Source: Aromatoleum sp. (GTDB lineage: Bacteria > Pseudomonadota > Gammaproteobacteria > Burkholderiales > Casimicrobiaceae). From it: DNA of 10,775 nucleotides. A program made the translations under genes and the position numbers. The notes under the pieces are model-generated. The model was not told where the DNA came from and did not search any database. It worked only from the letters and a program-made list of their open reading frames with translations. Positions 6,431-10,775 of this stretch are shown here, piece by piece. Every line of letters begins with the position of its first letter. Position 1 is the first letter of the stretch. Where the stretch lies: the NCBI GenBank assembly GCA_010365205.1, contig JAAFGU010000049.1, positions 1-10,775 on the forward strand, given 5' to 3'.

Positions 6431-7318
6431 CTACATCGTTGCGCCGACGAACGTCGGCGCCAGCACCGCGCTCGCAGCGAGCGAGGGCTCCTTCACCGTG
6501 ATCCGCCAGAGCGTGCGCGGGTCGTCGGGGTCGATCAGCGTCGCCTTGTGCAGGAGCGAAGCGTTGTCCCACACGACGATGTCGCCGACGCCATACTTGA
6601 ACGCGTAGTGGTATTTTAGCTGCGTCGAATGCGCAGCCAGTTCGTCGAGCAGGTCGCGCGCCTCGTCCTCCGGCATGCCGACGATACCGAACGAACTGCC
6701 GGATACCGCGTAGAGCGACTTGCGCCCCGTGACCGGATGCGGCCGCGCGATCTTGTGCGTGATCAGCGGCATCTTCGCCTTCTGCTCGGCGGTCAGCGGC
6801 GACGCCGCGGTGCGGCTCGTCTCGTCGATATCGTGGCGGTTGCCGTAGTGGTGAATGCCGAACAGCGGCTCGATCCGCTGTTTCATCGCCTCCGGCAGGT
6901 CGTCATAGGCCGCCTGCTGGTTGGCAAACATCGTGTCGCCGCCTGACTTCGGCACCACGATCGAATATAGCGTCGTCGCGCGCGCCGGGACCTGCAAATA
7001 CGAATAGTCGGTGTGGAAGTACGAGCCCGCGTCCTGCAGGCCGGTGGGCTGCCCGTTCTTCTTCACGTTGGAGAGGATCAGGATGTTCGGATCCTCCGGG
7101 TGATGGAACTGGTCGATCACGTGCGGCTGCGGCGGGCCGAAGCGCGACGCGAACGACGCGAACTGTGGCGCCGTCAACTTCTGCGCGCGGATGCCGACCA
7201 CCTGCCCGGCGTAGAAGGCGCGCTCGATCTCCTCGAACGCGGCGTCGGACAGCGGTTGCGACAGGTCGACGTCGATCTCGACGCCGAAGCCGGAGGAGAG
7301 CGGGCGGCTGGCAAGCAT
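6431..7318 (-). CDS. TauD/TfdA family Fe(II)/2-oxoglutarate-dependent dioxygenase
   Basis: A 295-residue cytoplasmic enzyme of the taurine dioxygenase/TfdA family, which uses O2 and 2-oxoglutarate to hydroxylate a substrate and often releases the oxidised group. The iron triad is visible: H102 and D104 in YFHTDYSYL, and H257 in NASLLHKAT; R272 in RTLWRIT should bind 2-oxoglutarate. The spacing (HxD, 153 residues to His, then 15 to Arg) matches TauD closely. The ATG at 7318 gives the usual N-terminus; upstream in-frame starts run into dctM. It begins 8 bp after the dctM stop with a weak ribosome site, so translation probably follows from dctM. Being last in the dctPQM operon, it likely acts on the imported compound. 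The substrate cannot be named (sulfonate, carboxylate, aryloxy-acid or betaine are all possible). The last 17 residues, after RITVKEP, look extra and are encoded by palindromic DNA. Confidence 0.88.
   Translation of the reverse strand: MLASRPLSSGFGVEIDVDLSQPLSDAAFEEIERAFYAGQVVGIRAQKLTAPQFASFASRFGPPQPHVIDQFHHPEDPNILILSNVKKNGQPTGLQDAGSYFHTDYSYLQVPARATTLYSIVVPKSGGDTMFANQQAAYDDLPEAMKQRIEPLFGIHHYGNRHDIDETSRTAASPLTAEQKAKMPLITHKIARPHPVTGRKSLYAVSGSSFGIVGMPEDEARDLLDELAAHSTQLKYHYAFKYGVGDIVVWDNASLLHKATLIDPDDPRTLWRITVKEPSLAASAVLAPTFVGATM
6441..6483. repeat. Two neighbouring palindromes, REP-like, at the 3' end of the dioxygenase gene
   Basis: GCGCCGACG-AA-CGTCGGCGC (6441-6460) is a perfect 9-bp inverted repeat. 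Eight bases on, CGCTCG-CAG-CGAGCG (6469-6483) is a perfect 6-bp one. Both lie in the last codons of the dioxygenase gene and encode its end (APTFVGATM and preceding Ala residues). Paired palindromes at a gene end are typical of REP/BIME-like dispersed elements, but copy number cannot be seen from one window. Confidence 0.55.
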
Positions 7319-7326
7319 CGCGCGGC

Positions 7327-8646
7327 CTATTTGAGAAACTCCGGCCGGATCAGCCCGGGCAGGAACAGCGGAATCTGCGGCCAGACGATCAACGCCGCGA
7401 GGACCACCAGCATCGGCACCAGCATGATCAGCGTGTCCTTCAACGCGTAGCGCAAGCGCACCTTCGCGATCGCGCAGGAAATCATCAGGCACAGGCCATA
7501 GGGCGGGGTGACAAGCCCGAACGCGAGCGCGACGATGCCGATGATCGCGAACGACACCGGATGCATGTTGACCGACGCTGCGAGGGGCTGCAGCGTCGTA
7601 CCGACGATGATGATCGCGGGAATCGCGTCCAGAAAACAACCGACGACCAGAAATACGAACGCGACGAAAAAGCCAACACCCATCAAGCCGAGGCCCCACG
7701 ACGTCACGTTCTCGAGCAGCGCCTTCGGGATCTGGAAATACGCGAGCAGCCACCCGAACACGGACGCCGTGCCCACGCAGAAGAGCGCGATCGCGGACAG
7801 CTTGCCGGTTTCAAGGAGCGCATCCCAAAGCTTCTTCGCATCCATCTCGCGGTAGAAGAAGATCGACAGGACCGCGGCATACAGCACGGCGGCCGCCGCG
7901 GACTCCGTCGCGGTGAACCAGCCAAGGAGGATGCCGCCGACGATGATGAACGGCGTCATCAGCGCCGGCACGGAAACCGCTGCCGCTTTCAGGAACTCCT
8001 TAAGCGTGGCGCGCCGGTAGGTCGGGTAATGACGGACCTTTGCGTAGACGTGGACCGTGGCCATCTGGGCGAGGCAGATCAGCAATCCCGGGATGACGCC
8101 GGCGAGATAGAGCGCGCCGATCGAGACCGACAGCACGCCGCCCCACACCACCATCAGGATCGACGGCGGGATGATCACCGCGAGCACGGCCGACACCGCG
8201 GTGATCGCGATCGAGAACGAGAGGTCGTAGCCTTCCTTGACCTGCGCCTCGATGAAGATCTTGCCCTGGCTCGCCGCGTCGGCGGTCGATGATCCGGAGA
8301 TGCCGGCGAAGAATACCGACAGCAGCACGTTGATCTGCGCGAGCGCGCCCGGGAAGTTACCGACCATCGTTCGCGACAGCGTGACCAGGCGATCGGTAAT
8401 TCCGCCGACATTCATCAGGTTCGCGGTCAGCAGGAAGAACGGCACCGCGAGCAGGATGAACGAGTTGTAGGCCTTGAACGTCGTGTTGAACACGACCATC
8501 GGAGAAAGGCGCGGCTCGATGAAGAGCACGGGCAGGCAGGCGAGGCCCAGCGCGAAGGCGACCGGCACGCGCAGCACGAGGAAAACGAAAAACGCGCCGA
8601 ACAGCCACAACGCCGCCACCGACGGCGTGAGCGCGGCGCCAGTCAT
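7327..8646 (-). CDS. dctM: TRAP transporter large permease subunit (DctM family)
   Basis: A 439-residue inner-membrane protein of normal length for DctM, with about twelve hydrophobic segments. It carries out sodium-coupled substrate movement in tripartite ATP-independent periplasmic transporters. Family motifs seen are GISGSSTADAAS (115-126), IIPPSILMVVWG (158-169), GWFTATESAA (242-251) and GLVTPPYGLCL (from 377). The ATG at 8646 is used; it follows the dctQ stop by 19 bp and has only a weak GGGG-type ribosome site, so coupling with dctQ is likely. It is followed after 8 bp by the dioxygenase gene. Substrate specificity lies in DctP and is not visible here. The alternative ion-transporter superfamily members are excluded by the adjacent dctP and dctQ. 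Confidence 0.93.
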   Translation of the reverse strand: MTGAALTPSVAALWLFGAFFVFLVLRVPVAFALGLACLPVLFIEPRLSPMVVFNTTFKAYNSFILLAVPFFLLTANLMNVGGITDRLVTLSRTMVGNFPGALAQINVLLSVFFAGISGSSTADAASQGKIFIEAQVKEGYDLSFSIAITAVSAVLAVIIPPSILMVVWGGVLSVSIGALYLAGVIPGLLICLAQMATVHVYAKVRHYPTYRRATLKEFLKAAAVSVPALMTPFIIVGGILLGWFTATESAAAAVLYAAVLSIFFYREMDAKKLWDALLETGKLSAIALFCVGTASVFGWLLAYFQIPKALLENVTSWGLGLMGVGFFVAFVFLVVGCFLDAIPAIIIVGTTLQPLAASVNMHPVSFAIIGIVALAFGLVTPPYGLCLMISCAIAKVRLRYALKDTLIMLVPMLVVLAALIVWPQIPLFLPGLIRPEFLK

Positions 8647-8665
8647 GCTTGTACCCCGGCGGCGC

Positions 8666-9196
8666 TCACACGACGCTCCCCGTGCCGATCTCGCGGTGCG
8701 TGTCGACGCCGCTTCCGGGGCCGGGACCGTCGATCACGATGCGCAGGTCCGCCCGCATCCGCTCGGCTCCGAACAGCAACCACGTGACTCCAGTCAGCGG
8801 CCATGCGATGAAGATCCACGTCATCGGCATTTCCGCGAGCTCCGATTGTTGATCCCAGCCGAACTGCACGAATTTGATGCCGTACCAGACGAAGACGAGT
8901 GCGAACACCAGGACGAATACGGTCGAGACGATCCGCAGCAGCGCATTCGCACGCGGCTTCAACTCGGGCCACACGTCGCATTCGAAGTGGGACGCGTCGC
9001 GCACGCCGATCATCGCGCCCAGCATCACCATCCAGATGAAAAGGAAGCGCGCCATTTCCTCGGTCCAGATCCACGCCGGAATAAGGCCGGTGTTACGCGA
9101 GATCATCTGGATCGTCACCGGCACGACTAGGATCCCCACGCTCGCGCCCAGCAGCACCTTGAGCAGCCGGTAGTAGCCGTCGAGAAACTTGCGCAT
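8666..9196 (-). CDS. dctQ: TRAP transporter small permease subunit (DctQ family)
   Basis: A 176-residue membrane protein with four predicted helices (about 12-32, 48-66, 88-108 and 124-143). The signature WTEEMARFLFIWMVMLGA (44-61) is characteristic of DctQ, which supports the DctM subunit and helps dock the binding protein. The start was set at the ATG at 9196: GGGGA lies about 5 bases upstream and the N-terminus MRKFLDGYYRLLK is typical. The longer reading frame begins at a TTG within the upstream hairpin and adds 16 unneeded residues. The C-terminus carries a Gly/Pro-rich tail (157-176, GPGPGSG) longer than usual. It lies 81 bp after dctP, with a terminator-like hairpin in the gap, and 19 bp before dctM. 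Confidence 0.9.
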   Translation of the reverse strand: MRKFLDGYYRLLKVLLGASVGILVVPVTIQMISRNTGLIPAWIWTEEMARFLFIWMVMLGAMIGVRDASHFECDVWPELKPRANALLRIVSTVFVLVFALVFVWYGIKFVQFGWDQQSELAEMPMTWIFIAWPLTGVTWLLFGAERMRADLRIVIDGPGPGSGVDTHREIGTGSVV

Positions 9197-9226
9197 GCGG
9201 TTCCCCAGAATTAACCGAATCGCGGC

Positions 9227-9259
9227 AAAAAAAGACCGACGCAAGATGGATTTCTTGCG
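9227..9259 (-). terminator. Hairpin and T7 run between dctP and dctQ (attenuating terminator)
   Basis: On the minus strand CGCAAGA (9259-9253) pairs with TCTTGCG (9246-9240) around a 6-base loop. After six bases (TCGGTC), seven Ts follow (9233-9227). This resembles an intrinsic terminator but stands between dctP and dctQM of one operon. Partial termination or 3'-end protection would leave more mRNA for the binding protein than for the membrane subunits, as is common for transporter operons. The spacer before the T-run is longer than ideal. Confidence 0.6.
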
Positions 9260-9277
9260 CCGGCCGCAGAACGGAAA

Positions 9278-10270
9278 TTACATCGAGTTGATCTCTTTGT
9301 AGATCGCGTCGGCGCCGATTTCCTTCGCGTAGTCGGCCATGACGGGGTCCGCCAGCTTCTTCATCTCCGCGCGGTCGGCGAACGGGATCATCTTGAGCCT
9401 CCCGGCCGCCTGCATCGCCTCGAGCTTCTTCTGGTCTTCGCTCGACTCGACTTGCCGCCCATAGATGCCCGCTTCCTTGCCGGCCTTGAGAACAGCCGCC
9501 TGCAGGTCGGGTGGGAGCTTTTTGAACGTCTTGCCCGAGAAGCAGATCGGACGGATCGTAATCGCGTGCTGCGTCATGTTGAGATTCGGCCCGACTTCAT
9601 AGAATTTCATCGCCTCGACACCCGCGGCCTCGTTCTCGCCGGCCTGGATCACGCTATTCTGGATGGCGTTGTAGATTTCGTCGTACGCGATCACCGTGGG
9701 CGACATGCCGACGGCGGCGAACGTCTTGCTCCAGATCGGCGCCCCCTGCACGCGGACCTTGAGGCCCTTCATTTCGGCCAGGTTGCGCACCGGCTTGTTG
9801 GCGAAAATGTTGCGCGTGCCGCCGCCCGCGAAGCCGATCAGCATCACGTCACCCTTCGCCGCCACTTCGTCGGCGATCGGCTTCAGCGTGTCGGCGTCGA
9901 GCACCTTGTTCCAGTGGTCGAGGTCGCGGAACAGGAACGGTGCGTCGATGAAGGGGGCGGCCTTGGAGAACGTCGACATGTGCGCGGGCGACACGATGCC
10001 GTAGTCGACGGAAATCCCCTGGTTCATGTAGGCGAAGTAGTCCTTTTCGAGGCCGAGCTCGCTGTTCTTGTGCAGCACGAAGTTGATCGGCTTGCCGTAA
10101 TACCTGGCCGTAAGCTCCTGGAATCGCACCAGCGCCCGGTTGAACGCGTGATCATCGTTGAACTGGACGGCGCCATGCAGTGTGATGATTTGCTGGGCGG
10201 CGGCGCCCAGCGACACGGCCAGCCCGAAGGCGGCGATGCAACGCAACAGCCCGCGAATCAGATCTCGCAT
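9278..10270 (-). CDS. dctP: TRAP transporter periplasmic solute-binding protein (DctP family)
   Basis: A 330-residue exported protein. Residues 1-25 form a signal peptide (positive start, hydrophobic core, SLGAAA end). The mature part shows the DctP fold: VDYGIVSPAHMSTF (88-101), APFLFRD (110-116) and the signature GLKVRVQGAPIWSKTFAAVG (169-188), in which Arg173 is the conserved residue that usually holds the carboxylate of the ligand; then YDEIYNAIQNSVIQAGENE (196-214). It therefore probably binds an organic acid or a related anion; the exact ligand cannot be read. The ATG at 10270 was chosen over the longer frame because GGAGGA lies 5 bases upstream and the signal peptide starts here. It is the first gene of dctP-dctQ-dctM-dioxygenase, behind a sigma70-like promoter with a GntR-type palindrome. 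Confidence 0.93.
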   Translation of the reverse strand: MRDLIRGLLRCIAAFGLAVSLGAAAQQIITLHGAVQFNDDHAFNRALVRFQELTARYYGKPINFVLHKNSELGLEKDYFAYMNQGISVDYGIVSPAHMSTFSKAAPFIDAPFLFRDLDHWNKVLDADTLKPIADEVAAKGDVMLIGFAGGGTRNIFANKPVRNLAEMKGLKVRVQGAPIWSKTFAAVGMSPTVIAYDEIYNAIQNSVIQAGENEAAGVEAMKFYEVGPNLNMTQHAITIRPICFSGKTFKKLPPDLQAAVLKAGKEAGIYGRQVESSEDQKKLEAMQAAGRLKMIPFADRAEMKKLADPVMADYAKEIGADAIYKEINSM

Positions 10271-10339
10271 GAATATCCTCCGTAGGTAGGGGCCCACCCG
10301 GCGCCGCCTCGAGGTTGCAACGGCGGTGTTCTGGTCAAG

Positions 10340-10350
10340 TGGTCGGACCA
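10340..10350 (-). promoter_or_regulatory. GntR/FCD-type operator palindrome ahead of dctP
   Basis: TGGTC-G-GACCA is a perfect 11-bp palindrome apart from its central base. It fits the TGGTNNNACCA pattern bound by FadR, PdhR and LldR-type regulators of the GntR family. The minus-strand context AATTGGTCCGACCACTT is close to the PdhR box. A further TGGTC half-site stands at 10332-10336. The operator covers the predicted transcription start, a position suited to repression relieved by a substrate. The regulator gene is not in the window. Confidence 0.6.
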
Positions 10351-10379
10351 ATTGAACAGGGTTGCCCGCGCTGTGTCAA
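10351..10379 (-). promoter_or_regulatory. Sigma70-like promoter of the dctPQM-dioxygenase operon
   Basis: On the minus strand a perfect -35 TTGACA (10379-10374) is followed by a 17-bp spacer and TTCAAT (10356-10351), 4 of 6 matches to TATAAT. Transcription would start near 10344, inside the GntR-type palindrome, leaving a leader of about 75 bases to the dctP ATG. It is the best promoter match in the window. Confidence 0.55.
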
Positions 10380-10454
10380 TGCAAATGCCGTTGTGCTTTG
10401 CACCATGGGCACGGGGGTCGGGTGCGATCGGGACGGCGCAACGCGGCGACGCGT

Positions 10455-10460
10455 TAAAAT
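10455..10460 (+). promoter_or_regulatory. -10 element just upstream of the DUF2946-like gene
   Basis: TAAAAT (within GTTAAAAT) matches TATAAT at 5 of 6 positions and ends 8 bases before the ATG at 10469. Transcription would start at or within a base or two of the ATG, so the mRNA may be leaderless; no Shine-Dalgarno sequence is present. No good -35 was found at 16-18 bp spacing. Confidence 0.4.
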
Positions 10461-10468
10461 GCGGACCG

Positions 10469-10775
10469 ATGAACCGTTTGCCCCGTCTCGCCGTCGCTTT
10501 CGCCGCGTTCGCGCTGCACGTTGCCGCGCCGCTCGGCGCGTACGCGATGCCGCCGATGGCGGTGCCAGGCGGCAATCTCTGCTCGGTAGTGGGCATGGCG
10601 CCGGCGGGGCCATCCGGACCGCCGCGCGCACCGCTGCCGGCGACGGACCCGCAGCACTGCGCACAGTCAACGTGCTGGGCCGGCTCCGGTATGGGTGCGG
10701 CTGCGCCGCCGTTGGCACCGATGGCGATGTGGCGCGTCGAAATATTCGTTTGGCGCGAGGCCATCACCGCCGACG
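10469..10775 (+). CDS. Small exported DUF2946-like protein, N-terminal part (3' end outside window)
   Basis: The frame from the ATG at 10469 stays open to the right edge (102 codons). It starts with a signal-peptide-like segment (MNRLPRLAVAFAAFALHVAA, then PLGAYA). It continues with NLCSVVG (about 36-42), a Pro/Ala-rich linker, and HCAQSTCWAG (about 63-72). A single Cys in an LCSVVG-like motif followed by an HCxxxxC motif fits the pattern of DUF2946, a family of small exported proteins often beside copper-uptake genes. The usual motif has closer-spaced cysteines, so this is a divergent member at best. It is divergent from dctP across a 198-bp gap. Codon use and signal peptide favour this frame over the overlapping ATG at 10459 and over the antisense frame. 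Function is unknown; a metal or redox role is inferred from the cysteines and family context. Confidence 0.6.
   Translation, partial: MNRLPRLAVAFAAFALHVAAPLGAYAMPPMAVPGGNLCSVVGMAPAGPSGPPRAPLPATDPQHCAQSTCWAGSGMGAAAPPLAPMAMWRVEIFVWREAITAD

Noticed and set aside
7165..8292. A 375-codon plus-strand open frame opposite dctM and the dioxygenase gene
   Set aside because: Its protein is strongly charged (Arg, Asp, Gln, His) with no fold pattern and is an antisense shadow of membrane-protein codons.
10258..10767. A 169-codon minus-strand open frame upstream of dctP
   Set aside because: It covers the dctP promoter, operator and ribosome site and is antisense to the signal-peptide-bearing small protein at 10469; no family pattern is visible.
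10459..10775. A start at the ATG at 10459 in another frame, also open to the edge
   Set aside because: It overlaps the -10-like element and gives an Arg-rich product without a signal peptide or motifs.
1..10775. CRISPR arrays, tRNA or rRNA genes, insertion sequences, prophage genes
   Set aside because: I found no regularly spaced repeats, no tRNA-like cloverleaf or rRNA signature, and no transposase, integrase or phage motifs in the reading frames.

Overview
The window is GC-rich DNA with dense gene packing, short intergenic gaps and strong GC bias at third codon positions. Its gene families (HupE/UreJ, ZnuAB with an outer-membrane porin, a TRAP transporter, DUF2946-like proteins) suggest a Gram-negative proteobacterium, most likely a betaproteobacterium. 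That placement is inferred from gene content and style only.

Layout from left to right. On the plus strand, the end of a TPR-like protein (cut by the left edge) overlaps by 4 bp a HupE/UreJ-type membrane protein with an EF-hand-like loop (to 1663). Converging on it from the minus strand, with only 10 bp between the stops, is a putative metal operon read from about 6247 down to 1674. Its order is: a small secreted His/Cys protein, a coiled-coil outer-membrane porin (GTG start), a ZnuA-type zinc-binding protein, a ZnuB-type permease and a DMT/EamA transporter with a 23-histidine tail. No ATPase subunit lies in the operon or elsewhere in the window.

After a 183-bp gap comes a second minus-strand operon (10270 down to 6431): dctP, dctQ, dctM and a TauD/TfdA-type Fe(II)/2-oxoglutarate dioxygenase. 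It looks like a device for importing an organic acid or related small molecule and then oxidising it. Ahead of dctP is a good sigma70-like promoter (TTGACA, 17 bp, TTCAAT) with a GntR/FCD-type palindrome TGGTCGGACCA placed on the predicted start of transcription. A hairpin followed by seven Ts lies between dctP and dctQ. The 3' end of the dioxygenase gene runs into palindromic, REP-like DNA that seems to have supplied its last residues.

At the right edge, divergent from dctP, begins a small secreted DUF2946-like protein (cut by the window), with a -10-like TTAAAAT so close to its ATG that the transcript may be leaderless. Much of the window therefore concerns metals (HupE type, zinc, and possibly copper via DUF2946), with a catabolic TRAP/dioxygenase operon between. 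The points most worth a second look are the zinc-type operon without an ATPase and with a His-rich DMT carrier, the perfect hairpin burying that carrier's start codon, and the promoter-operator ahead of the TRAP operon.
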